DNA of 64,000 nucleotides, taken from Gordionus sp. m RMFG-2023 (lineage: Eukaryota; Nematomorpha; Gordioida; Chordodea; Parachordodidae). The notes under the pieces were generated by a model. The model had not been told where the DNA came from. It worked only from the letters and a program-made list of their open reading frames with translations, and ran no database searches. The stretch covers positions 31,818,730 through 31,882,729 of the forward strand of contig NC_088778.1 of NCBI RefSeq assembly GCF_954871325.1, read 5' to 3'. A program made the translations under genes and the position numbers. Of the stretch, positions 1-11,060 are shown in pieces; the stretch's first letter is position 1, and each line of letters begins with the position of its first letter.

Positions 1-118
1 TCCTTGCCAACCTTAACAGACCTTTGGGCTATCTATGAGTAAAATCTTCTGGCTTGCGTAATATTTATCTGGATAAAATATCGAGTTTTTTTTAAAATTA
101 GCTCAAATGATGTCCTGT
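1..118. repeat. Truncated right half of the fold-back repeat family
   Basis: The TCTATGAGTAAAATCTTC, GGCTTGCGTAATATTT and CTGGATAAAATAT segments match the right arms of the copies at 8422, 13121 and 34472. The left half lies outside the window or is lost. Confidence 0.6.
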
Positions 119-344
119 TTAACAAAACAATCTAATGAGCATCATTTCAAATATGTAAAATTAGGTTTTAAATTTTGAGTTTTTATTTTTAAAAATAAAC
201 TTTGCGATATTTAAATGCTATAAAAAAAATACCGACTTATGAGCTAAGGTTATCTCCCAAAATATATCCAAATTTTTTTAAACATAATTATAAATAGCAC
301 TCTGTAACTTTGGTAAGATCATTAAAAAAAATTTGCAATGCTTC

Positions 345-666
345 TCATATAAAGTCATCACGATATCCCAATTTTTTGAGCCTATCACGAAACAACTTCA
401 AAGCGAAATTGTAAAGTTCTATATCCAGCTGATTATTTTGCACCATTTTCACTAGCGTATCTTCGCTCAGACCGTTGAACCATCTCATAGATTCTCCCAT
501 CTTGTTTTTCAAACCCTCTTTATCCTTAAATTGTATTCCCAACATTTTCTCGAATAAATAGATGGTTTGTGGAATATATTCCGTGATACCAAACGTTCGA
601 ATACCGAGTTTCAAATTTATTTTAGCGCTCTCTAGCATCAGATGATTCTTTTGTTCTATTGATAAA
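345..666 (-). CDS. HS6ST: HS6ST exon 3 (C-terminal part of the catalytic domain)
   Basis: The acceptor is CGCAG (671-667). Joining AAA-AG to T restores the reading frame. The exon encodes the ESAK, FGITEY and YLFEKMLG blocks and the final LDIELYNFA-x3-F-x2-R helix, then stops. The long charged C-terminal tail of vertebrate enzymes is absent. Confidence 0.9.
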
Positions 667-3600
667 CTGCGAATAATGTATATTTTTTTCAAATTTAAGA
701 AGTATATCTTATTTATTATAATTATTATGAGATAATGTAGAGCATAATCGTATCATGTAGTCATGACGGCCGGCTGTTAGTACATAAGAGTACAGTTGGA
801 TCCTGAAAAAAAATTAGCAAATGGTAGAATTTTTTATATCAAAAATTTATAAGTTTGGTTAGGTTAATAGATGGATTTCATTTATTTAACGAATTTTAAG
901 TCTTTTTTTTTAGTCTATAAGTAGAAAGTTATTCGTTGACATCCAAATATTTTCCTCGTGGGAATTCTTATCGTTTAGATTGTTTATGGAGGGAAAAAAT
1001 TTCCTAAAAATTATAACTCCTAAATTCAAATTGATAAACATAATAATGATAAAATTTATATTTAAGAATTTTACCTTTTATAAATTTTAAGATACAACAA
1101 AAAAATAATTATCTTCAAACTATAATTAATTTTTTTTTCTGAAATAAAATTAATAAAGGTGAAAAATATAAAAATAGAATTTACGAAAAAGGATAAAGGG
1201 TTAAAAAAAAATAAAAACTAGAGAAGGGAAGAGAAGGCATAGGAATAGGCATGGAAGAGATAAAACTTAGATAGTTATAGCCAATAGTGGTGGTAGCAAG
1301 TCTTTGTCTTTAGAAAAGGGATTCCTTAGCGTGGTCGGTTTTTTTACCACACCGTTTGCCAAATTCTATAAAAAACATAGAGCTTTGCTACGTAAGATGG
1401 AATGGAGCTGGCGATGAGTATGAATAAGAAAGAGTCTATGGAACTATATTTGGTGATTTTCCGGGATTCTGCGAGAGCGATGGCATCAACATTGTGGTTA
1501 GATGGTGCGTTTGGGTTAATGCAGGTGAAGTCCTAAAGACCCCTTGATCAAGGAATCATGGACATTCCATCAGGACGTTTTCCATAGGTTTTAAAAATGC
1601 CGGTTGGTTCAAGTTTAGATGGAATGCGGCAATGGAGGCAATGTCTACCCTTGCGAACAACGTTGGTTTTGCAGTGTTTACATTAGTACGGTAAAACAAT
1701 TCGCAATTGAGCCGTAGTCCAATAGCAAATCTTAGCTCGTCAGCGGAAAACAATAAATCAAGGGTGTTAGAAAGTATGGCTTCCAGAAACTCGTAACCAA
1801 ATCCTTGGTTCAATTGATGAAAAACTGTGTGATCGTCATCACGAAGGCTCGATTTTAGATAAGAGACGGAGTCTTCGTTGATTGGAATATCCCAGTCTTT
1901 CTGTGAACACGAGGAGGGTCGTGGAGTGTGTTTGGGACAACGGAATTGTCCCAAATGGTCTGGGCCTCAGCTAATAAGGGGTCAGAAAAGTGAGAAAGCT
2001 GACTAATGAGTGAGTCAGATGAAAGACGGGAAGCGATGAAAAGAATTAGAGGTGAGCGTTAGCCGGGTCTGGACCCCGGGTCTGTGCTCGGGGTTCGTGC
2101 TCAGAGCTGGTTTGGTCGATTATTTAGACCCAAACCCCGGGTCTGGGTTTTATACAACCAACCAATTAACAACACTACCCTCGAGTTTGCATGGAAGTGA
2201 TGTTTGTTGGAACCATAAATAAATTTTAAAGCGGAGATTAAGGATCTCTTCAGCAATTTGACGGAAGTTTCGTCGTATGATTTTAGTGAGTCGGGAAATT
2301 TGAAGATTGAGATCATTTAAACTGTAAATTTATCATATTTTGGCGCTATTTTATTTTATTTTTTTTTAGAATGGCAATGAAATGAATCATGATTTATATT
2401 TTAATCTCTTAACTTATTTATAACACGATAAATTATATATACATTATCATATATACTATATAAAATTACAATGAAAATAAAACTTGGTTATGTTTACAAT
2501 ATTTTTACAAAAATTTTAAAAACCAAAATTATTTTCGCATTTTAAAAAATAAATATGGAAAATTTTCTGTTGGTGCCCCTGGTTGTTATTGGTCTAAAAA
2601 GGAAAAATTAATCAAAATGGCAGTAAAAAAAATATTAAGAGAATAAAATGAGGAATTTTTATTTTATAACCATTTCCGGTTTTTGGTAATAAACTTATTT
2701 CCCAATAAAATAAATTTTATATCATGTTAAAGGGCTATTCTAGGGTTATTTAATAAAATTATTTAAATTTGGTTTTTAGTATTACTTTATGAAATATTTT
2801 AAATAATATAATATAGTGGAGACCAGGGCTAGTCGGCGCAATTTTCATCAAAATCATCATAGCTCCGAAAATAATGATCATATAATATCTTACAAAATAC
2901 CCATAGATACCTTAAACATCTTACTATAAATATATACTGTTATATTTTTTATATATTTAATAATTATATCTCTAGAAAGGTTTTAGTAAAAGTCATTTTT
3001 TGAACATAGTGGCCCCGAACCCGTGGTTAGTCGGATCATCGATGGGACTGGTCGAATCAAGTGGTTTATTAGGCTTCTTATGGGACGAGAAAATTTTTTT
3101 TTAAGATTTTAATATTTAACTATGATACTTTATTTATATAATATTATCTACATTTAAATATATACTGTTATATTTTTTATATATTAAATAATTATATCTC
3201 TAGAAAGGTTTTAGTAAAAGTCATTTTTTGAACATAGTGGCCCCGAACCCGTGGTTAGTCGGATCATCGATGGGGCTGGTCGAATTAAGTGGTTTATTAG
3301 GCTTTTTATGGGACAAGAAAATTTTTTTTAAGATTTTAATATTTAACTATGATACTTTATTTATATAATATTGTATTTACAATTATTACAAATAAAATAA
3401 CCATCTTTTTTGACAGAGAACCACTCACTCTACATTGAAACCAATCTTCAAAATTATGAAAATTTTTATAATACTGTTTACATATAATACACACATCTTT
3501 TATTAATGTTTATTTTTATTAATAATAAATTTACTCAAAATTCTATATTTAAATATATAACATCATTTGATTTTATTATCAGGCTAAATATAATCTGATG

Positions 3601-6600
3601 ACTAAAATGTTATATCCAATAAAATGAATTAATTTGAATCATATTATATTGTCAATTAAAATAAATATATTTATAAATATTTGTTTGTTAGATATAATTC
3701 ATTTTAAATATATTGATATTTATCAGGCTAAAATTTATATGCTAAAATGTTCATATCTAATAAAATGTATAAATTTGAATCATATTATATTGTCAATTGA
3801 AAAAAAAAATATATATATTATATTTGTTTGTTAGATATATTTAATTTAAATAATTGATCTTATTATCAGGCTAAAATTTATATATGCAATATATATAATA
3901 ATCTGTGACAATATATAATATATTATCACATTATGTATTCGAAGATTTAGCTTGCAAGATATTTATTTAGGTTTGATATTATATTAAAATTGAATGTATT
4001 ATGTAAAATCATTAATATATTACATTTATAAAATATTATATTATCTGTGACAATATATAATATATTATCAAAATATGTATATAAAGATTTTAGTTTGCAA
4101 GATATTTATTTAGGTCTGATATTATATTAAAATTGAAATGTATTATGAAAAATCAATCACATTAATAAATTTATATAATAATATATTACATTTATAAAAT
4201 ATTATATTTTAACCTGTAATAAATGGTATTTTTTTTAATGAGATATCAATACAGTTTTATACTTTTGGGTACCATAATAATATAATAAAAATTGACTGAT
4301 TGCGCCGACTAGCCACGATTCTACTAACCTCAATGGTGGTAATATTTCTAATTAGATCTTAACATATATTTAAGCATTATATATCAATTTGAAACTTTCC
4401 CAATTAAAATAGATATTTACTTTCATATAATGTTTATTTTGTCATGCTCAAACTTTTATATTTTTAATACAACCTAATAATATTAAGTGAAAATATTCTA
4501 ATTTTTAGGTCAAAAACATGTCATAACGGATAAAAATTTAAATAGCTAATTATAAATTATTTTCATCCCTAATTATGGATATTATAGAATTCTATTTTAG
4601 AACTTCATTTCAATTTTTATTATTTACTGGTTTTAAATAAAATCCTTAGAACCGAAGCCCCTTGCGCCGACTAGCCCTGGTCTCCCCTATTTTGGAATTT
4701 TTTGCGTTTCTAAAGATGGGTATATCTCATGAAGTAAGCTGAGTTGGGAGTTAAAATTTTATATTTTTTATTAGTTAGTCTATATACACTACCATTGTAC
4801 AAATTTTATAAAAAAATCAAAGAGGGTCGGGTTGAATCTTTAGTTGATTTGATATGGAATGCAACATTTCGATCCAGCAAGTATTAATTTTTTTCTGAAG
4901 CTAAGTGGTTGTATGCTAGGGGGGTATCGCATAATTCTGTATATGAATTTATGCTAAAAATGTATAATTTAAAAACCCGGAAAACAAAATCTACTTTTCA
5001 AAATTTTAGGAACTAGAACCACAGTCAAAAAATATCTTGAACCGGAAGCAGAAGCCATTTTAGTCTCAGTTAGTGAATGCAAAGCAAAATTCCTTCATTT
5101 GAGCCGATTTTTATAGACGAATAACTCAGTATTTTATCGAAAGAAATATTAAGCGAGTCTACACATTTTGCTCATAGATGACCGAAAGGTTTGGAGCACC
5201 TTTTGGATAAATCTTGAGACTTAGGCGATATTTACTAGGATTGAGTTAGCCGTTTTTAAAAATCGACCCAAATTGAATAATTTTGCATAAGTAGTTCTAG
5301 TTTTAAAACTATGATGTCCTTGATGTACATACATAAAATTTTGTTTAAAAAAAATAATATTACTCAGATCCTTACCTTTTGTCACATTCTATAATTGACA
5401 TATCGGCTAAATGTCTTGTCATTCGGTTGTTCCCCCATTGATTTTGGCAAGAAATGAATTCTTCCAATGTCAACATCGACAAATTTTGAAGGTGATCGAA
5501 GCAGGTAGGTCGAAAAATCAACGTTTCCTCCTGGCACATTATAAATTGTTCGGGCCAATCTGACTCTGTGCGAATGTGGTTGTATTCACTTAGGTATCTT
5601 TTCAAAGGTTCCCTCAGCATTGTCACAAAATGTCTGTTCTTGTTTTATTATAGCATATATATTTCAATAAGTAGCTTGCGTAAATATATTATATTTATCT
5701 AAAGTGCTAAGTAGCGGCTCCTGGGGAGAAAATAAATTTCAGCTTTTTATTAAGAACCAATACAAATCGAGATTATCGAGAAGATAAAAATTTAATAAAA
5801 ATTAACGCCCAATAATCAAAATTTGGTGGCCCGCTCGCTTCCCCGTTTACGCGGACCCGCTTCTTATCAATGTCAGCTGTAATTATTAGGTTAATCCTCG
5901 AATCTTATAAATTAAAAAAAAATAGTTTTATCCCTTCAATCATTTTGTAAATTGAAGTTCAATTAAAAAAAAATATTTCAATCCCAAATTTCTGAAATTC
6001 TGTTTTCCAATCCTATTATGATTGAATTGATTGAATGAGAGACATTTAGTGGTCAGACTTCTTAAAAACCTTTATAGCCATGTCCTAGGGCGTCTTAATT
6101 TGGATATTTAATTGCTTACAAAGTATGCTATTGCACCTTATTTTACTTTTAAAGTATTTGGATGCATTTTTTGCTTTTTTTTATTTTATTTTTTTATTTT
6201 GTATTTTTGTGTTTTTTATTTTTTTTCTTTCTTTTTTATTTTACTTTTTGACTTATTTCGCCAAAAAAACGGCTAAATAGCTAGCTATTTAAATATTAAG
6301 CCGACCTAGGAGACGGCCTATGACCTTGCAAATTGTTATTTTAGCGTTTTTTTTTAAAAAATTTTTTATTCACCAACCATTTTCAAAATTCACCAAATTG
6401 AGCGCCTGCCAAAAAAAAAATTTAATCAAAAAAATTGTGGCTTAGCCTTACATTTCAAGTATTTTTTAGCTACATTCAATCATGAAAATCTAAAATGCAA
6501 GTCCATTAGAATATAATAATCGATTAAATAAAAATTAGTTTAGAAATAAAAGAAGAATCTAACATACAATGGATCTTGTGTTAATTTTCTTTCGTATCCC

Positions 6601-7406
6601 TTCTTCGGATACAATATTTTAGAATCTATTTTAATATCGTTTTCGGCGATAAATTGTTGGTAATAATTATTTCCGGTTGTTGATAAACTACGAAGTTTCA
6701 TTGCCATGGGAAGACAGTCTCTCAAACGAACATATATGGGGTGTAATCCGCAATATATCCAACCATATGTGAGTCGACTATACAGCCAACCTTCAGTAAT
6801 GTATGCGCTCTCATTATTTATCGTATTCTTCAAAGATTTCGTATTTGGGCGTTCGCAGATGCATTTTTCTACTTGAACATTTTGAATCATTTTTGGTCGG
6901 CATAAACACTCAGGATCCACTTGAACATTATGCGCTAATATGGAGGTAAATTCTGTTCCACCGGTCTTTTGTATGTGCACGAAGGCAAGGATATCTCTGT
7001 GAAAGTTAAAAGTGATTGGTATGATGGGGTCTAATAAACAATCGCTAGCGAAATCATAGCACTTACCAACAGCGCATTTACAACTCGCCTCAATATTTTG
7101 GTGATAGTCGGGGTAAGCCCGCGAAAGTTTTAAGTAAGTATATGAATTAATAACCGACCCGATCAAAGTGTTACTGTACTGGTCATAATTTTTGTTGACG
7201 ATTAAATTCACTTTACCATTTTGGTGGCGAGAAATGTCATTGATCTCTAGTTGAAAATGATACCTGGAGAAAATTCTGGGAACATTGATAAATTTAGGTG
7301 GATAGATTGCTATTCGAATGGGATAATACCAAATAAATACATAAAGAAATATTATTATACACGAGAGCGGCTTACATATATTTTTGACACGTTTTATTAA
7401 ATACAT
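345..7406 (-). CDS. HS6ST: Heparan-sulfate 6-O-sulfotransferase, three exons
   Basis: This gene encodes a Golgi type II membrane enzyme that moves sulfate from PAPS to the 6-O position of glucosamine in heparan sulfate. Exons run 7406-6568, 5633-5376 and 666-345 (minus strand), giving about 472 residues. Vertebrate members have about 400-600. A hydrophobic signal anchor spans residues 13-30. The 5'-phosphosulfate loop HIQKTGGT lies at 144-151, with the family's catalytic His and Lys. It is followed by Cys pairs and a GW-x2-CGLH motif. Exon 2 carries the 3'-phosphate site LREP-x2-RYLSE, and exon 3 the ESAK-x2-L, TEY and LFEK blocks. All splice sites are GT-AG and the reading frame joins cleanly (phases 2 and 2). 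The stop is at 345-347, and a minus-strand AATAAA lies at 187-182. The paralogue number cannot be assigned. The stem before residue 144 is longer than in HS6ST1. Confidence 0.93.
1141..2316 (-). pseudogene. Decayed RLE-type non-LTR retroelement, C-terminal fragment
   Basis: This is minus-strand coding homology broken by stops and frameshifts. One block (around 1740) reads ELRFAIGLRLNCE. It is followed by the remains of a Cys/His motif, and then by an EPTG-x5-GKRPDE-type segment that resembles the restriction-like endonuclease end of R2/NeSL-like LINEs. The stretch aligns along its length with a better preserved copy at 53.24-54.33 kb. It lacks about 70 bp holding the Cys-rich part, and it has gained a GC-rich insert at about 2061-2172. 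It sits antisense to nothing coding, inside HS6ST intron 2. The clade assignment is inference. Confidence 0.7.
2931..3386. repeat. 228-bp direct tandem duplication
   Basis: The unit starting at 2931 recurs at 3159 with only a few mismatches. It includes a GC-richer core with GTGGCCCCGAACCCG, TTAGTCGGATCATCGATGG and GGTTTATTAGG. It lies inside the 2816-4687 transposon. Confidence 0.85.
3610..4160. repeat. Two further tandem-duplicated AT-rich blocks
   Basis: A block containing CATATTATATTGTCAATT occurs twice, about 140 bp apart (about 3640 and 3780). A block containing TCTGTGACAATATATAATAT and GCAAGATATTTATTTAGG also occurs twice, about 138 bp apart (about 3901 and 4039). Both pairs are internal to the TA-flanked transposon. 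Confidence 0.75.
5090..5285. repeat. Diverged copy of the TAGTG fold-back repeat family
   Basis: The flanks GAGCCGATTTTTATAGACG and TTGAGTTAGCCGTTTTTAAA match the arms of the fold-back element at 8422-8653. The centre is strongly diverged. It lies in HS6ST intron 2, close to exon 2. Confidence 0.5.
5376..5633 (-). CDS. HS6ST: HS6ST exon 2 (3'-phosphate binding site)
   Basis: The exon opens after an AACAG acceptor and closes at a GTAAG donor (5375-5371). It encodes the segment from the 3'-PAP-binding LREP-x2-RYLSE motif through NNRMTRHLADMS. This matches the NNRQVRMLADLS block known from this enzyme family. Confidence 0.93.
6568..7406 (-). CDS. HS6ST: HS6ST exon 1 (signal anchor, PAPS-binding loop)
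   Basis: The exon begins with the first ATG, which directly precedes the hydrophobic anchor. It ends in phase 2 at a GTATGT donor (6567-6562). It carries the cytosolic tail, the anchor, a stem of about 110 residues containing a small Cys cluster at 109-123, and the sulfotransferase 5'-PSB loop. Confidence 0.92.
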
Positions 7407-7792
7407 ATATATATATATATATTAGTAAAAAAAAAATTTACAAATAATACTTATTACGATATTGTATAATTATTTATTTTCATCATTTTGTGCTAAATCA
7501 GCCAAAAATATTGATAAATATAGTAAGGTACAAAATTTATCAAATATTGTTTACATACCATCCATGGTAAATAAATAAAAATTGGATATCATAACTATTT
7601 ATTCAACCCCTTTTATTATTGGCGGATTAAATGATTATTTCTTCCTATTTGGACAGAAGTCCCTAAAATATATCATATAATAATATCTGTAGTAGGAATG
7701 ATTATTGTCAACGGTAGAAAAGAATAGTGAAAATTTTTGAAAAGAAACAAAACTGAGTAAATTTGTCTAAATCAACAAAAATATATATGTAT
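7407..7792. other. HS6ST upstream region, no gene seen
   Basis: This AT-rich stretch holds a (TA)n run directly upstream of the HS6ST start (7404-7425). Any promoter should lie here, but I see no diagnostic element. Confidence 0.4.
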
Positions 7793-8105
7793 CAGAGACC
7801 TGCACGTATTTCAATTTTGTTAAATTTACCCGGGCCGGGCCCGAAAATTTTTTTTAAAAACTATATCCGGGCCGGGTCAGGTCGTATATTTTAAAACCAA
7901 ATATTTGAAATCGTTATTATTAGCTGTAAAATTCAAAAATTAATAAAATATATTTTAAAAAAAATCTGGGCCGGGCCTGTTTTATAAAAAATAACTCTGG
8001 CCGGGCCGGGCCAAAATTTTTTAAAAAAAATCCGGGCCGGGCAGAAAAAATATTTTAAAAAAAATCCGGGCCGGGCGGTACAAATGGTATTTCTGCAGGT
8101 CTCTG
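7793..8105. mobile_element. 313-bp hAT-like MITE with GC-rich internal repeats
   Basis: The terminal inverted repeat is CAGAGACCTGCA at both ends, the CAG-start form typical of hAT elements. The flanking 8-mers ATATGTAT and ATATATAA match at 6 of 8 positions, consistent with an aged 8-bp target duplication. The interior repeats a short unit of CCGGGCCGGGC joined to A/T runs, at least six times. Confidence 0.7.
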
Positions 8106-8421
8106 ATATATAATATATAATTAATATAGCAAAAAATAAAGCACTTTAACAAAAAAAAACATTTGCATTTTATAAAAAATATAGAATTTCAATGAAAAAA
8201 AAACCATATACTCCTTTACTAAAATAAACAGTAGTATTTAATAAAAATAAAACATAATTTTAATTTTAATAAAATAGAATTTTAATTAAAATAGATAGCA
8301 CATAATTTCTTTGTTCCCCTAAAAAAATTTTATAAAAAAAAAATAAATAAATGGTAAAAATAAAATAAATGGTAAACGTGAAATGAGATGAAATGATTAA
8401 GATATTTTCTTGGAAAACATG

Positions 8422-8653
8422 TAGTGATTATTGTTAAACGGCTCATTTTTGAGAAGATTTTTTAAGACGGCTAACTCAATATTTTAGCCACAAAACTATC
8501 GCCTATAAGCCTCGATATTTCGTTAATAAATGTCTAGACCATTGTTCCTTCTATAAGCAAAATCTTCAGGCTTGCGTATAATATTTTTCTGGTTAACATA
8601 TTGAGTTAGCCGTTTCTAAAAATCGGCTCAAAACGAGCCGATTGACATCACTA
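8422..8653. mobile_element. 232-bp fold-back MITE, best copy of the TAGTG family
   Basis: The two halves are inverted repeats of about 70 bp: TAGTGATTATTGTTAAACGG at the left, and the reverse complement of a right end reading CGAGCCGATTGACATCACTA. Both arms contain GGCTAACTCAATAT. No coding sequence is present. Related copies lie near 1-118, 5090-5285, 13121-13323 and 34472-34607. Confidence 0.75.
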
Positions 8654-8891
8654 GAAACATGACTAAATTTAAATCGCATACAAGACAAGGTAAAATAATC
8701 AAATTTGCTGGAAACATTATATTAGTAAAATTCTTTTCGTACCGGCCGAAGATAAAATAAATAAAAATTTAAAAAAAGCATGAAAAAAAATAAAATATAT
8801 AATCGATGTTTCACTTTAATATTATAGAAATATATAAGTGTATCGCTGCTATGGGAGACATATCGAACTCATTTACACAATTAAGTGCATT

Positions 8892-9243
8892 TAGAGATCA
8901 GCAAAAGTAGGCCCTGTCCGTACCCGGCGCGGCCCGAGGCCCGTTATGGCGGGTCGGGCCTTAGAAATATATTAAAATATATTTAAATTTATCAATTTCA
9001 TGTTTAATTTTTTATGTAAAATAAAAATATGAGATTTTATTTATAGAAAGTAGACGCCATATAACTCGTTTATCTTGAGTAATTATAAAAATTAATTTCT
9101 ATATTTAAATAAATATCGGCCCGGGCTGTTCTGGCAAAATTTTTTCAAAAAAAATATCGGGTTCGGGCCGTGTCGGGTAAAATTTTATAAAAAAATTTTG
9201 GGTCGGACCCGGTTTGAAAAATTAGGTCTGATTCAGATCACTA
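8892..9243. repeat. GC-punctuated repeat, probable hAT-like MITE
   Basis: The ends TAGAGATC and GATCACTA are imperfect inverted repeats. Inside, GC-rich words such as GCGGCCCGAGGCCCG and GGTCGGGCC stand between AT-rich spacers, as in the 7793 element. No target duplication is clear. Confidence 0.45.
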
Positions 9244-9257
9244 ATGTATATTATTTA

Positions 9258-11060
9258 TAGAGATGTAAATTTCCCGCGAAAATTGGTTCAGGGGAAATTT
9301 CCCTAAGGAAAATTGGGGTAAAAAAGGGAAAATAACCACAAAATACACTTTAAACCTTTCAATTATTTTTATTAAATATGGAGAACTAAGGAAAAATAAA
9401 ATAATTAAACAATAAGGTCAAAAATACAATGTAAACATTTTTTTAAATAAATTTATTAATTAAAATAAGCATAAATTATATATTACATTTAAAATTCATG
9501 GGATGATTATGAAATAGCATCATCATCTTTATTGGATGTAATTAAAATATCATCATTATAACTTGATATTGATAAATCGAAATCTAAACTCTTTTAATGA
9601 TATCCAGAACTTGATGTATTTGTGTGATCCTTTAAATGTATGTTATGCCTGATTGATTTCATCTTTATTCTATTTCTCGTTTTTGAATGAATTTTTCCAA
9701 ATGCTGACCAGACTCTCTCTAACGAGTCCCTAAAGGGTGGTATCGAAAGACATCTTACTGCCAATTGACAAATGGGTTGATTTGTACACAACAGGGTTTA
9801 GTATGGATTGAGCTCTCCCATATGCCAGCTCCTTTTAGAAACCTTGTTTTGAACGATAATCTACTAAATTACCCATAATTTTTCCAATCTCGCAATTAAT
9901 TTAGCCTGGAATAATATTAAATTTAAAGCTATTGTTAACTCAATTTAGGATCCTGAAGATTTGTTACATAATAATATTCTTGGCATCGTTCATCTTAACA
10001 CTTTTCCTATCATTTTCATTAAAAATAAAAGTGATAGTTTATCTTTTATATCCCAAAATATTTCTGGTACGTCAGATAATATCGCTGTATCCGATTCTAC
10101 AATTATAATTTTGTTATAAATAAATTTCAAAAAAGTCCATCCTTCTTTGTCCAATATAAATACGCCTTCTTGTTTGTATATAAATAATCCTGAAATTGCA
10201 ATTTCTTGCAAAACTTCCTTATTTTTTCACGTAACTTCGCGACATTATAACAAAACTCCCCATCTTGTCGGACTTAGATTTTGTTAAGGAAGATTTATAT
10301 CCTTTCAATTATTTGTCTCTCCTTAAAAGTAACCAATAAAATACGATTAAATTTTTTTTTATATTTAATTATTTGTTTGGTTTTTTTTGGTGATCTTTTC
10401 AATAAAACATATTTGGCATAAGGCTGCATTGAAAGTGGAGACGGATCCATTTTTTACAGCCGTTCCGTCAAAGGTAAATCTCATTAAAAATGATACATAT
10501 GTTCAAAGTGCTTCCGTTCCGATAACCTTCCGTCTTAAAAACGGTTCCCGCAAATTTCGAAGTCAAAACATTCTGACTTTTTGATCCGTAATATTTTATG
10601 GAGTGTTATAACGTTACTTATAATTTTTTTAAAAATGAAAATCAATATACATCATTTTTAATGAGATTGACTTTTGACGATGTAAAAAAACGGATCTGTT
10701 TCCACTTTGGAATGCAGTCTAAATCTTTAATGGGCAGATTCAAGGCATGTGCGGCACATTCCAAGGCATTCAATATAATTATATTTTGCCTTAACAAGAC
10801 TCCAGGCCTTTTCCATATTCATTGCATCATCAATTACTAGTGAGATAAATTATTTATTACCAATTTCTTCAATTACCATGATATCAGCTCAGATGCGATA
10901 TCATCACCAATGTGAGCACTTAGATCCTGTACAAATGGATTTAAAGAAAATGGGTTTTGGGGTCATAATTATGAAATTTAAAATATAAATCATAATTTTG
11001 CCATAAAATATTATTATATTAAAGGAAAATTCGGGAAATTTCCCTACCTTTACATCTCTA
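9258..11060 (-). mobile_element. hAT transposon, decayed autonomous copy
   Basis: Terminal inverted repeats begin TAGAGATGTAAA on both sides and are followed, at slightly different spacing, by TTTCCCG. Between them lie minus-strand remnants of a hAT transposase. No conserved target duplication is visible, so one end may have eroded. Confidence 0.75.
9594..10860 (-). pseudogene. hAT transposase remnant (DUF659 and dimerisation domains)
   Basis: Read on the minus strand, the first block is NMEKAWSLVKAKYNYIECLG. After a frameshift comes CAAHALNLPIKDL, the DUF659-type catalytic region of hAT transposases. A middle block has LSDVPEIFWDI. The last block (9791-9594) reads LAVRCLSIPPF-x10-SAFGKIHSK-x2-NR, the C-terminal dimerisation motif. 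Several stops and at least one frameshift make it a pseudogene. Confidence 0.8.

Larger units (their letters stand above)
2816..4687. mobile_element. 1.87-kb non-autonomous TIR transposon with TA target duplication
   Basis: The ends are near-perfect 26-bp inverted repeats starting G[T/G]GGAGACCAGGGC and continuing through TAGTCGGCGCAA. TA flanks both sides, at 2814-2815 and 4688-4689. No transposase ORF is visible. The interior is extremely AT-rich and contains a 228-bp tandem duplication and two shorter duplicated blocks. A second, partial copy of the terminal motif GCGCCGACTAGCC occurs inside the right half near 4301. The TA duplication fits Tc1/mariner-like integration, but the superfamily is not established. 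Confidence 0.85.
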
